From the NCBI GenBank assembly GCA_022836615.1, contig MU405297.1:62001-126000 (forward strand): 64,000 nucleotides of DNA. Reading direction: 5' to 3'. The position numbers and the translations under genes are program-made. Shown here piece after piece: positions 32,859 to 44,040 of the stretch. Origin of the DNA: Annulohypoxylon bovei var. microspora. Taxonomy: Eukaryota > Ascomycota > Sordariomycetes > Xylariales > Hypoxylaceae. The notes beneath the pieces were generated by a model, which searched no databases, was not told the origin of the DNA, and worked only from the letters and a program-made list of their open reading frames with translations. The first letter of the stretch is position 1. Each line of letters begins with the position of its first letter.

Positions 32859-35800
32859 CTAGGCTTCGCCCTCATCCATTGTTATAGACCCATCATCGTC
32901 CAAGTCCATCTCATCTTCATCTTTTATCTGGCGGTACTGGGTGGGAAGTACCATATCTTCGGCATTAATATGAATGTCACAAGGTGTCTCGGGAACCTTC
33001 CATTCCAGGTCCCATTTGAGTAGAACCTCGCGGACGTACTGCTGTAGTACGCTTTTCTTCGTGGGCGCCCCCTGTACTTCGACATTTTGCTGAAAGACGT
33101 TGTCTAGCAGCGCATGGATATGAGCCTTGACTTCATCCACAGACAAGGCGGATATTTTTTTGAGCATCTTTGGAAATCCATCGAACTTCTTTTTTAGTTT
33201 TTTGACCAGTGACGCGAAAGCAGCATCGTACATTTCCCCGCTGCTTGTCAATGCATATTCCATCATTATTTCTTTTCGTCTAGTCAATGATCCATACCCT
33301 AGTAAATGATTTAGCCAATTTTTGTTATATCTAGAGAGGGAATCTCTTAGGATACCTACCACGCTCTCTCAAAGCACTCACGAAAGCGGGCTCCCACGTC
33401 CTCTGGATCATTTTTACCATTTCTGGGTGTACATGAGAGGCATTCTTCGAAATTGCCACAAGTTCCTTTTGAACACGGTCTTTGACCTTCGTTTTTATGG
33501 CATCGAGATTGGGAGTCACGTCGTCTAGAAATGGTAAAAGTTGAGGAATTGTCTCTTGGACACAGATGCGTAGTCTTTTAAGAAAGTCTCCCCAGATAAC
33601 ATCAACAGTACTAGAAGCCTGTCTCCCAAGGTTGGGGATGTCATGATTAAGGGAATTGTTCCAATCTTGGACGATTGTCTCGAGGAGCACATCCGTGCTA
33701 AGAGCTAGTAAGCGATTTACCAACAATGTCAATGAAAGGAGGTTTCTCCTACATGTCTTGCATCCAGTAATAATTGATGCGCTCACAGCTCGATTTGCTC
33801 ACAAACCTACCGCCTTGGCGATGGATATTCGCTTGATAGGTGTTCCAGTGCACCTTCGCCGTTGAAGCGTCGTCATCGGGATTCTTGTATGACCAGCCTC
33901 GCACGACCTCAAGGCAGCGTTCATCACAGCAACGTAAAGATTCTTCTTTATCTCGAAGAGGGTTCTTCTCTTGGACCGACTGATTGAGTTTCTCCCAATA
34001 ACTGTCAAGCTCCTATAGTACTTTTAATAAGTAGCAGGGAGTAAATTACAGGTTGGAGAAAGAGACAAACCTTCTTCATATGCTCATAGACACCTGACAT
34101 AACCTCTTTCTTGACCTGTTTCTTACTGATAGGCAATCGACTCTGGCTCCACACCTTCTTAGACCATGTTTGGATCACATTATAGAGATCGAGGATATCA
34201 TGGAGGATGCTGTCAGCATGGGCCTCCCTCTCGGGTATCGTTGAATAGGAGATCCATTTCTTGAGATTGGGTATTCCCGAGTATTGGCGACTTGGAAACC
34301 CAGCCAGGGTTTCCTCTTCATCAGAACATTGCCAATATGCCTTAGAACTAATTGGACATATTGATACTTGACCGTCATATGTGGCTCTCAAATCGTCTCC
34401 ATGATTGGAAGCCAATTGAGCTTGACGGGTTTGGAAATCTTGCTGAATTCTGGCTGTAAGGGATTGGTTTCTCTCATTCACACAGATAAATATTATATTT
34501 CCCTCGACATTCTTAATATCTTTCTCCAGGTTATACGCCACATCTTTGAGTCTCGCGATAGCCATCTTCTTCTTCCTTATGTCGGCCATGGCGCGAGACC
34601 GCTCAACCATCGCTGAGGCAAGCTTACTCGATGATTTCTTGAAGCCTATGGAACTGTCAGTTTCAACTAGGTAGAATCAAAAACAAAATAAGAGATGAGA
34701 GATGAAACTACCTTTAGCAGACTTTTTCGGTTTACTAAGCTTGCTGTTAGCAGCTTTGAATGCATCTATGAGCTTCGATAAACTCTTTATAGCTTCCTTT
34801 TTCTCAAGTTCGTTCTTTGCCTTCTGTGATTTCAGTTCTTGCTCCTGTGTGATAAGATCCTGCAACTCCTGGTTCGACCTGGCCCATTCCTTTTTGAAAT
34901 CGGACTTCCGCTCAATCTCGTCAATCTGAGAGACAACGACGCAATAGCCTCGCTTGTGGAACTTACCATCAAGTTTCATTCGGAGTTCCTGGTGGTCTGA
35001 TAGCAACTTCACTGAGGTAGAGTCATCCGCGGCTCGGCGGGCAGGAGATACAATAAGGGTCGCAGCCAATTTTGGGAAGTATCGCTCAGCGACTGCGGCA
35101 CGACTCTCAACAGTGTCAGCCAGTCCAGGGAGGTCCACGAGCACGACACCATTGCGAAGAATGTCCGACTTCACTAGAATCTCCACCTCATCCACAAGGG
35201 GCCAAGCCGGAAACTTGAGGCCGTGGTCGCCATGCTTCGCACTGGTTGAATCCATGTAGTGCCTAATCATGTCAGAGAACTGATCGGGCCCACCGCTATT
35301 GAAGGATTTTATCGTGCCCAAGACCTGATCGACATCTATATTAACAGCGAGGAGACTTTCGGTCGTCTTTTCCTTAAGATCGTCGTCCCCGAGGCCGAAC
35401 ACTGTTTTGACCAATTCAAGGGTTGGCTTGATGATGGAGTTTGCGAGTCGGAGTGCGTCATGATCTTCGTCCGATTTCGAAGGCATATCTTGGAGTTCGT
35501 TCCTACCCATCAAGTCCCCGAAGAATTGGTCCAGCTGTTTGACTAAGTCTTCTCGCTTACGGAAAGTGATAAATGCTTGAAACTTGAACTCGGGTCTGTT
35601 GTCGTTATTGTAGGCTACCTTGCACGGCACGGCTGTAGCTGCTTCTGCATTATCCGTAGGCAAGAGCTCACGATAGTCAAGGAGAGCGTTTAGGGCGGAT
35701 GTCTTGCCACTTCCAGTAGACCCTGCAACACCGACAGGGACCTGAAAGGCTTGGTGACGCGTGATGAGATCCCCTAGGTACAATATTAGCCTCAACCTTT

Positions 35801-36050
35801 TCCACATTATTGAACACATACTACAGTTCATAATCCATCCCTCGATGACCGTATGTCCTAGCGTCGTCGAATCTGATCCGTCACTCAAGCTTGTATCGTC
35901 CAATAGAAAGGTATCAAGTCTCTCAATTAGTTTCTCACAGTACCTAATACCTACCTGGAGCGCTTCCTCCTTAACGCTGATTCTCCTCTGGTCATCGAAG
36001 TCATCACACGAGTTCCATGTGAAGGATTTCAGTTCATCAGGTTGTTCCAT
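32859..36050 (-). CDS. SLIP-GC/dynamin-like large GTPase (six exons)
   Basis: Exons on the minus strand are 36050-35822, 35773-34712, 34645-34071, 34012-33807, 33748-33360 and 33298-32859, totalling 966 aa in frame. Introns are 48, 66, 58, 58 and 61 nt. The first has donor GTATGT, branch GCTAAT and acceptor CTAG. It contains no stop and keeps frame if retained, so I placed it on splice signals. The P-loop is GSTGSGKT (94-101) and G3 is DLPGLAD (290-296). A VVVSQID block occupies the G4 position. A long charged coiled coil follows (SNQELQDLITQEQELKSQKAK onward). The C-terminal half is helical and ends in an acidic tail (KDEDEMDLDDDGS). Architecture matches fungal homologues of nuclear GTPase SLIP-GC. 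In vertebrates SLIP-GC acts in genome stability; the fungal role is unknown. Confidence 0.85.
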
Positions 36051-36412
36051 AGCGCGGCCTGCGTGAAATATAGCTCGTACTGCCGTATCTTACTTAGTAT
36101 GAGGATATTGAAGATGGAATTATGGGTCGACTTAGTTTAGAAGGTAACTTTGGAACAGGAAAACACAAGATTATCAGGTTTGGGGATTGAATGTATTCAT
36201 AAGTGCTATCTAACGTCTATCACGATTAACACCCTAATCCGACGGCTAGTTTGGATATGGGATTGTGACGAAATCTTTTAGTGCGGCAGTGATAGAAAAA
36301 GCAAAGAAAGTAGGTCGGATGATATCACAAAACGTAAGGAAGTTACAGCTAACAGTTAAGAACTAAACCGATGTATCATAGAATTACTTCACGTATATTC
36401 GTAACTAGCTAT
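36051..36412. other. Intergenic; promoter of the GTPase gene
   Basis: No other feature is seen. Confidence 0.5.
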
Positions 36413-36904
36413 TTAGGTACCTACAAAGTACATAGATCCCTCCGGTAACACAGAATACTCTGGTTGATTAACATATATATCGTCAATATATCCAGTCATA
36501 TAAATCCTTACTATGAATAATAGTGTTAGCGGGACCAGCAGACTAAGGAGGCGCATTTGAAAAGCGATCATAAACTCAAGGACCGCCAGTGACCCTTCAC
36601 TTTCTATCGATTTCCTCCAGAGCTCACCATGGTCCCACTCCTGGGAATGTTGTAGGTTATTGTGGGCACAATAATCACAGAAATATACATCATGGTCGTA
36701 TTGATAGGAATATGTTCTGGAGATTGAAGATGTATCGGAATAATTAGTGATCCTCTCAATATCGACTACATAGTCCTCGTTGGCCGTTGGCTCTGGTGGT
36801 GGGGGTTCAGGGAGGGGAAGGGAGATTTTTGCTTTTGACTTAACGGTGTCATAGCTTACGTTACCTGAAGACTTTAGAAGCGAAGTTAAATGACTGGGTG
36901 ACAT
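36413..36904 (-). CDS. Hypothetical single-pass membrane protein
   Basis: A 163-aa frame with ATG at 36904. The N-terminus is Ser/Pro-rich (SLPLPEPPPPEPTANEDY), followed by a Tyr-rich stretch with a CDYCAHNNLQH segment that could bind metal. One hydrophobic helix lies near residues 117-136 (LLSLLVPLTLLFIVRIYM), with a short tail. No homologue is recognised. It lies immediately upstream of the SLIP-GC-like gene in the same direction. Coding is supported only by length, organised composition and the membrane helix. Confidence 0.5.
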   Translation of the reverse strand: MSPSHLTSLLKSSGNVSYDTVKSKAKISLPLPEPPPPEPTANEDYVVDIERITNYSDTSSISRTYSYQYDHDVYFCDYCAHNNLQHSQEWDHGELWRKSIESEGSLAVLEFMIAFQMRLLSLLVPLTLLFIVRIYMTGYIDDIYVNQPEYSVLPEGSMYFVGT

Positions 36905-37634
36905 GATTGTGATGAAAACTAGGGTTATAATAGAAACGTGGGAAACTCCTAGCTTTTGGTGGGGGTTTTGTTGCCCCTGTGGCTCAACGAGAAGTCGGGT
37001 AGAATAAGCCGGTGAAAGGATACAATATTTCTGCCATTAGAGATTAGGGATTGACTTAACTCTTATGATAGAACATGAATATACTTCACGTTATTGTTAA
37101 AATCGCCCATAAAATATAGACCATAATGCATTGTCTTAGACACAAAGCTTGAAAGACGTCTAGTAAGATCTTCATAAAGGGCATCTTTGATGAGCATGGA
37201 AGAATGCACAAAGTCCTATCAGAATCAATTTTGCTTTTCTTTATGTTAATAGAAAGAAATAAGTTCTCGCAAACAAGGATAACGCTCCTTCGCTGTTCGA
37301 GGCAGCAAATCGTGACGTATCTAGGACTTAGTTAAGGCTTTAGATAAGCCAATCAGCATGAGCATCACCTTCGTGGAGCAAAATGCAGAAAACTCGTGAT
37401 GAGATTTGGAGTAGTCTCTCTAAGATCCTGGTGTACGTCGAGGCATCAGAGGCATACCAACTGTAGTATGAGAAGATCAAAGTACCATTTTGATACGTGA
37501 AAATTTTACATCTGGAGACTACAGTTCACATGCGGAGATAGGGGTTAGGAGAATCGATGACCTCTACCCTCTTTTTTCATGATCTATTCTCAAGATAGCA
37601 GTGTATATTTACGCTAATAGAGTTACGATACCTA
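36905..37634. other. Intergenic; nothing recognised
   Basis: Moderately AT-rich, with no open frame of note. Confidence 0.5.
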
Positions 37635-38669
37635 TTAATAATGCTGAATTCTCGATCCCAAACACTTCCTAATAGTCTTCCAAGCCTGTCCATCATCCTC
37701 TACCTGCTTCCTAGGGTTCTCAAGCGCCTCTTCAAAGGCGCCACTCCGCGATCTATCCTCAAGCTCAAGAACAAAGTCACTTACCCGTGTCGTAGCATCC
37801 GGCCTTGAGCCTCGAAGATCACGATCCAAGAACCGCCAGGCGAGCTCAACCAGCTTGGTCTCATCGGCCGGGTCATCCTTAAACTTACAAAGGTGCTTCA
37901 AGTGGGTAACCCAATCCTCGAAGCTGCGCCCAGCGGCTAAATCCGCGACTGTGTAGTAGCACGGGTCTTCGCCCACCGTATTGTTGATCTTCGCCTCCTC
38001 TTTCAGCCAGGCTTTTACAGTCGGCTCGCTCTCGATTTGAATTTTGGGGCTTTCCTGAGCGCCTGCGTCGTGGTCCTGGCGGCTTTGCTTCCGCCAGTGC
38101 CTATCGACGAGGTAGAGGCGCTCCCATGCGTTCTCACTGAGGAGTTTGAGGTTCTCTATCTCGTCGCGGCGAGTAAGGTTATGATCCTGTTCAGGTGCGT
38201 TAGTGCTACTAGCGACGGTCGCGTCGAGGGTTTGTCGGATACCCTCTTTGGTGACTTTTCCCGCGCGACGTTCTAGTTTCAAGATGAACTGCAACATTCT
38301 TGTTAGGTTCCTCTGGGTAGCTAAGAGAGCATCGGCGGTTTGTCGCTCGTCAGTCAAATTTACTTGATCCTCGATGGGAATTTCGGCCCTCTCGGTAATG
38401 TCGCTTCCGGGCTCACTTGGATTTGAATCATCCTGCTGTTCAGTTGGCACGGATTCATTTCTTTGCGCGTTTTTCCGATTTAGGATGGGATATATCGGTT
38501 CATCATAGAAGGACAGCTGTTCTTCACTCATGTTAATTTCTGAAAGTGTTGGGCCATCGTCCCAAACGCAGAGATCGTCCTCTAGACTATCCTCGGATAG
38601 ACAATAGGCCTGAGCAAGATATGGTCTAGCATTGTAGACCGAGTTCCGTTCGTTATAACCCCTAGCCAT
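37635..38669 (-). CDS. Hypothetical charged protein (344 aa)
   Basis: Single-exon frame from ATG 38669 (MARGYNERNS). It is acidic and hydrophilic, without signal peptide or membrane helix. Residues 100-145 (LTDERQTADALLATQRNLTRMLQFILKLERRAGK) are predicted helical. A conserved-looking block near 215-325 (AWLKEEAKINNTVG...SFEDWVTHLKHLCKF...ELAWRFLDRDLRG) has regularly spaced Trp/Leu residues, resembling a small helical domain. I do not recognise the family. The gene is probably real because 1 kb is open with sensible codon use, but function is unknown. Confidence 0.6.
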   Translation of the reverse strand: MARGYNERNSVYNARPYLAQAYCLSEDSLEDDLCVWDDGPTLSEINMSEEQLSFYDEPIYPILNRKNAQRNESVPTEQQDDSNPSEPGSDITERAEIPIEDQVNLTDERQTADALLATQRNLTRMLQFILKLERRAGKVTKEGIRQTLDATVASSTNAPEQDHNLTRRDEIENLKLLSENAWERLYLVDRHWRKQSRQDHDAGAQESPKIQIESEPTVKAWLKEEAKINNTVGEDPCYYTVADLAAGRSFEDWVTHLKHLCKFKDDPADETKLVELAWRFLDRDLRGSRPDATTRVSDFVLELEDRSRSGAFEEALENPRKQVEDDGQAWKTIRKCLGSRIQHY

Positions 38670-39068
38670 TTCGTATAAAATATCGTTAAATGATCAGATT
38701 GAAAAGTTTATAAGAATAAAAGTCCCAAAAGTTCGAATCACTAATATCTCGGGTCATGTACGTCCAGGGCAGTGTTGATATATCAAGTTCCTCTGCTAAG
38801 CACGCTTTGTTGTTGACCAACACCGGCTATAAATTCATACAATGTTATTCAAAGAAATGATACTTGCTTTGTTGAGTTCTGGTGGTTTTTTAACAATGAT
38901 AGAAGAAGTAATGACATCACCTATCCTAGTCCAGAGAGTGGGCAAGCTTAGACACGTAATAGCATTGATACTGCAAGGTGAATGACTATATGCCCCGTTT
39001 TCCCAGCCCGTTTATCACACCGCTTTTCTCCTGAGCTCCTGATAGCTAACAAGGAGCTTGATAACTCC
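38670..39068. other. Intergenic; nothing recognised
   Basis: Between two minus-strand genes. No feature is seen. Confidence 0.5.
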
Positions 39069-40331
39069 TTAGGATAGTGTGATGATCCAACCGTCGCCTT
39101 CCGGCTCCCCAGCTGGATCCGTACCACCCCACAGCACCACGCTCCGACCATCAGCCGTCACATCGTAACCAAATGAACTTCGTGGTCCGGGATGTACCTT
39201 GCCCTCATGTTGCTGGAGATCACCGGGTGGCTGCACCTCGACCTCGGCCCAACTGAAGCCACCCGTGTCGACACCGAATTTGGAGCGAATCTGGTCCTTA
39301 ATCTTGGCAGGTCTAATCGCATCCATCACGCTGGATCTCCGCCTAACTTTTGAGTCGCCGGACGGGAGTTGAAAAGTCCACAGGTCGCTCCATTGGAATA
39401 CCTCACCATGATCTGCGTTTCCCTTGCGATTGCCGAAGAAATAAAGGAGATACCTTCGGCCGTGGCCTGTTGTAATAGATATTAATCCACCATTCAACCT
39501 CGGTCGAGGTCCAGGGGTCAGGGGGTTTGTAGGGAAGGAGGTAGTCTTCCACGTTGGTGGATTCTCGGCATATAGATCAATGTCTAAATGATGGACCTCG
39601 CTGCTGAGGTTATCGGAACTGGAGATTCCATATATCGTATCCCCTACGATTGCAGCACTCGCTATCACGGTAGGAGAATGTGGTAATTGGTTCCAGGTCT
39701 TAGCAGAACAATTGAAATACCAGGCGTCTGCTAGGGGCCCACCAGCAGAGTCGTTTCCGCCGAGTAGGATGAGGTTTCCATCATGTGAGAATAGGTTTCC
39801 GTTGCTTCGTGGAGGAGGTACCCTCTCCGGATGGGTTTCACTCTCGAGGGTTTTCCATAAAAGGTTCTCGGTATCATATAACCAAATTTTGGCTTTCTCA
39901 TCCAAGACACTACCGGTTTCGTCACAACCCCCATATATAGCAATGTGGTTGTTCACCGCACAGGCTGAATGATTGGTTCGTGACCAAGGTACTAGGCCAT
40001 CTTGTTCAGCGGCAATGGCTGGTAGTATTTGATACTCGGGGGTAGAAGAGCTCGCAGTCGGCAATGCTATAGAATGGATGTCGTTAGAAGCAAGTACACC
40101 TGGGCTCGTCTGGCCACCAAAAATGTAAGCCTTGTCTCCAAGAATGGTGAGAGTATGATGAGATCTAACGAGAGAAGAGGATGAAATATGATCTGACGTA
40201 GAACCCATCTGTGTGAAAATGGCCGTGAGAGGCATAGTTGGTTTTGTCACGGCATGACCGGCTGCTCCAGCGTAGACGCTCGTCGAGACAACCTCTTCGG
40301 CTGCCACTACACCTGCCGCGACTTCTGCCAT
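39069..40331 (-). CDS. Kelch-repeat beta-propeller protein
   Basis: Single exon, 420 aa, from ATG 40331. Six kelch-type blades can be read. These include HTLTILGDKAYIFGGQ (about 59-74), HSACAVNNHIAIYGGCDE (about 122-139), LFSHDGNLILLGGNDSAGG (about 179-197) and SAAIVGDTIYGISSS. Two more are RYLLYFFGNRKG and FGYDVTADGRSVVLWGGTD. Each shows the hydrophobic run plus the GG pair. There is no BTB, F-box or catalytic domain, so it is a stand-alone propeller, probably a protein-interaction scaffold. Fungal relatives are usually annotated only as galactose oxidase/kelch proteins. The basic segment VRRRSSVMDAIRPAKIKDQIRS between blades is an insertion. Confidence 0.85.
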   Translation of the reverse strand: MAEVAAGVVAAEEVVSTSVYAGAAGHAVTKPTMPLTAIFTQMGSTSDHISSSSLVRSHHTLTILGDKAYIFGGQTSPGVLASNDIHSIALPTASSSTPEYQILPAIAAEQDGLVPWSRTNHSACAVNNHIAIYGGCDETGSVLDEKAKIWLYDTENLLWKTLESETHPERVPPPRSNGNLFSHDGNLILLGGNDSAGGPLADAWYFNCSAKTWNQLPHSPTVIASAAIVGDTIYGISSSDNLSSEVHHLDIDLYAENPPTWKTTSFPTNPLTPGPRPRLNGGLISITTGHGRRYLLYFFGNRKGNADHGEVFQWSDLWTFQLPSGDSKVRRRSSVMDAIRPAKIKDQIRSKFGVDTGGFSWAEVEVQPPGDLQQHEGKVHPGPRSSFGYDVTADGRSVVLWGGTDPAGEPEGDGWIITLS

Positions 40332-41338
40332 TGTTTCGTCTATTTCTTTCTTCTCAAATCTTCAAGTTCGGGGTGTGTCAAGACCTGTCTCGATTCACTG
40401 CGAAAACTACCAACGCAGTTGAATGAGAACAATTTTACCCTCGAAGTCATGTCGTTAAAAGTAAAATAAAGATATTTGTAGATGATGACGTAGTATCGAT
40501 CATCTGTGTATCGAACAATACCTAAATACCTACATGTGAGTAGTGACGCAATATCCAGCCCATAATTACCTAATATGGAAATCTGTTCAAAGTAGCTATG
40601 TATTACCTGATCTAGGTTAGTTTCACAGCATTTGAAGATAAAAAGAAATGCCTGAATGTCTCAATACTCATGGCTAGAAGTGACGTGATAGATCGCTACG
40701 GTCATCGGAGTATGGTGTTTGAGAGAGAGGAAATTCGATCTAGGTAGCAGGTGTACAAAAATCCTCGCAGTCAGCTAGAATTCCAGTTGTAGTCTTGATA
40801 TCACAGCTCATGGCCAGGTACATAGGATAAAGATCGTCGGGTACTTGATGATTACATAGATACATGTACATATCTCAATGTTACCCCGGTCCAGGTATGT
40901 AGCATGGCAATTCCGGTACCTGCATTAGTGATGTCTCAAGAGACGGCAAGCTGCAGCTCCAGTCAAAGTGTGAGTGACATTCCACGCGGTAGATGACGAT
41001 CATATCGGAAAAGGGATACCTACCTGGTACCTAGCATTTACAAGTTATGTAATCAATCTCCAACAATTCAAAAAGCTTTAGATTACCTGGGAGGTACTAG
41101 GTACCTAGTTAGTTTCAAGATTTGATCGATGATCTTTAGATATTGACCTCGACTAATCCATATTTCTTATCCTTTATCTGATACGGAATAATATTTCCCC
41201 GCTCTTTTCCCGAAGGCATTAAAACTGTTAATTGTTATCACGTGACTATGCGCCCCGAATGACATTACATCCATCAGGTTGATCAGGCCGCGATTACAGA
41301 GTAATTAACCAAGTGCCCCCGGTATCATTGGAAATCTC
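40332..41338. other. Intergenic, divergent promoters
   Basis: Separates the divergent kelch and methyltransferase genes. It contains several GGTACCTA-type words (about 41020-41045, 41090-41110). No gene is seen. Confidence 0.5.
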
Positions 41339-42192
41339 ATGGGGTCTTCCGACAGTGAGAATGAGCGCCTAGCGCATCCCGAGTTTTGGGATCAGCGTTA
41401 CGCACAAGCCGATGGCGACCGGCCAACTCACGAGTGGTTTCGAACCTTCGGCGATCTCGAATCATTTTTCAACCAGAGACTCTTTAAAACACGGAATCCA
41501 GACTCGAATACAAAAATATTACATTTGGGATCGGGAGATAGTGTATGTCTCCTAGAAGACGGATATCTATCGATGATACCAGGAGCAATTAGGATAAGCT
41601 GACATCTCTGACAGGATGTGCCAGTGGGGCTTTGGGAAAGGGGCTACAAAAATCAGCTCTGTGTTGACTTTTCGACGATAGTTGTTGATCTTATGTCTAA
41701 GCGACACTCTAGCATGGGAGGCGTTGAATGGAAGCATGCCGACGTCCGCCATTTAGACGATCTCCCTGAGAAGTCTATAGATGTTGCCTTCGACAAGGGG
41801 ACGTTAGATGCTATGATTCATGGTAGTCCGTGGAGCCCGCCCGATGATGTAAAGGACAATACTAGCCAATATATTCGCGAGGTGAGTATTGGGTGTAGGC
41901 CAATCCTCTATGTTCTCTTTAGTCTAATTCATTATTTTGAATCTATTATCTTATATAAGCTTTTCGAGTTTCCTATAATCTCGACCTACTAGGGGATGCT
42001 GCTAACAAAATACAGGTGAGCCGAGTACTCAAGGATGACGGAGTTTTCCTTTATGTGACGTACCGACAGCCACATTTCATAAGACCTCTTCTGAACTGTG
42101 AGGGAACCGATTGGGAAATCGAGCTGGATGTTCTCGGTGATGGTGCCAGCTCCTTTGCCTACCATGGATTTGCCCTGACAAAGAAGTCTTGA
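41339..42192 (+). CDS. EEF1AKMT4/METTL13-like SAM-dependent methyltransferase (three exons)
   Basis: Exons 41339-41542, 41615-41881 and 42016-42192 give 215 aa. Introns of 72 and 134 nt have donors GTATGT and GTGAGT and branch points GCTGAC and GCTAAC. The fold is a class I methyltransferase: FWDQRYAQ near the start and motif I ILHLGSGDS (60-68). LCVDFSTIVVDLM and WKHADVRHL follow, then the family hallmark VAFDKGTLDAM and a late VLKDDGVFLYVTYRQP. This pattern (DKGTLDA) is characteristic of the METTL13/EEF1AKMT4 group that methylates lysines of elongation factor 1A. The exact substrate here is inferred. Glycine spacing in motif I (LGSGDS) is a mild variant of the usual GCGNS. Confidence 0.85.
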
Positions 42193-42775
42193 CAAACTCT
42201 ATCGAAAGCCCCCCTAAGATCTTTATGAGATAGTACAAATGCATTGCTGCCTCCCAAATCCATTGTGGTTGATGAGAGTACTACGTCAGCTAATTATAGG
42301 TGTTCCTCCTCAAGGACCTAGGAGATGGTACGGGTGATAACAAATTCTCGGCGATCGATCCGAACGATATTGTGAGACCGAATAACCTAGCACCACAAGC
42401 ATCCCGAAGTTTCACAGCGCCTCGCTCCCGCTACCGTGCTAGTAGAATCTTACAAATCACTTGGCTATATTGGTAGCATCAGAAGCGTTCGCTGTAGTCA
42501 CAGAGTACTGATTCTTTCCAATGTGTTCCATTAATTCCTACTAGTGTCCTGAAAAAAAAAGAGCCGATCATACTTGTAGAAGTTGATTCTCTATAGGTAT
42601 GTCCCTTGAAATTCGCCCGTCCTAACCCCTGCTGCCGTCCATACTTTTGCCGTGAAACCCATTTTTGGACTGTTGAAGTGACCAAGTATGCGCCGCTAAG
42701 CCTTTCCTAGTAAAATTTGCCGTCGTCGATCCATAATTCGCCTGTCATGTCATGTCATGTCATGTACACATACAT
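42193..42775. other. Intergenic with TGTCA microsatellite
   Basis: Between the convergent methyltransferase and MetE-like genes. A short run of TGTCA units lies at 42744-42765. Nothing else is seen. Confidence 0.6.
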
Positions 42776-44040
42776 CTAAGGCTCGCCCCAGATTTCGTCG
42801 GCAATCTGCCTGACCAACGATAGCTTCTTCTTCTCGTCCTCCACCGTCAAGGGGTATCCAGTCTCATGGGTACTGAAGCCGCACTGAGGGCTGATGAAGA
42901 TTCTCTTTAGCGCCTCTTCCCGGGTTTGGCCGCTCCCTTCCGCTACGAAGTCCGCCGCCTTGTAGATACGCTCCTTCGTGGTCTCCTTGTCCTCCAGCTG
43001 CGGCACTTTCGTGCTGATAATGCCAACCACGATGTTCTTGTTCTTAGGCAAGTACTTAAGGGGCTCAAATCCACCCGCGCGCTCGGTATCATATTCGAGA
43101 TAAAAGGTGTTGACGTCCAGTTCCTCGAAAAGCTTCTTAGCGATGATATCGTAGGCCCCAGAAGCAAAGTGTCTGCCGCCTATGAAGTTTCCTCTGCATA
43201 GGTGGATGCCCGAGTGGAAATCTGCCGGTAATCCGCGAATTGAGTCATTGTACAGCTTAATGTAGGCATCTAGGAGGTCCTCCCACGTTCCGGCATTGTC
43301 CTTGTCCTCTTCCCAACCTTTCCGGAAGTCCTGGGAGCAGAAGTCTGTTTCTAGTGTTACATGCTGAGGTACTACGTATATTCGGATGAAGTAAACTTAC
43401 ACGCCATTCCTGGGTCATCGAATTGGACATTCCTTAGTCCGGCCTTGTATAGGTACTCTAATTCGGCATGGTAGACTTTGGCCACATCCGCAAAGTACTC
43501 GGCATCATTGGCGTAGGCCTCCTTAGTATAGGCACGCCCTTGCTTGTACCTCATGTGGAACCACGATGGCGCAATCATGGTTAGCTTGATATTTCCCCAT
43601 TCATTCTTAGGAACAAACGCCTGAACAAGCTGGAGTTCGTTTAAGTTAGAGATCGACTTGCTAGGATCGTGCGATAGCTTGCTTCCAGCAATGACCGATT
43701 CGCCAGGGAAAACCTTCCTGTCCTGTTCGATCAAGCTCACGACATCAGGGTGGTATAACCGAAACATGCTAGCCTCGGCATCTTGTAGACCAATAGTGCC
43801 CACGATCTCGTCCCAAAAGAGACCCCAGAATCGCGTGCGGTTGTATTCGCCTGAGTTGACGGCCTTGAGACCCAATTCCTGTTGTAGCTTAACAACCTCA
43901 CCGATCGCCTTCTTCTCGGCAGCTGGTAGTCCAGCCTCCTCTGCCGAGATGCCCTTATCCCGGATAGTAGCACGCACTTCAAGGAGATCATCAGGTCTCA
44001 GTAACGAGCCCAACTGCTCGGCGCGGAACGGGGGTGCCAT
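42776..44040 (-). CDS. MetE C-terminal-like / UROD-MetE superfamily protein
   Basis: Exons 44040-43401 and 43344-42776 give 402 aa. The 56-nt intron has donor GTAAGT and acceptor AAACAG, joining FDDPGMA to YFCSQDF. It resembles the C-terminal catalytic half of cobalamin-independent methionine synthase, with the zinc ligands kept as His261-x-Cys263 (IHLCRGN) and Cys368 (SPQCGFST). The opening FRAEQLGSLLRP and the FDDPGMA motif are typical of the short MetE-like proteins of fungi and bacteria. At 402 aa it lacks the N-terminal half of true MetE (about 760 aa), so it is probably not the main methionine synthase. The methyl donor and acceptor are unknown. Confidence 0.85.
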
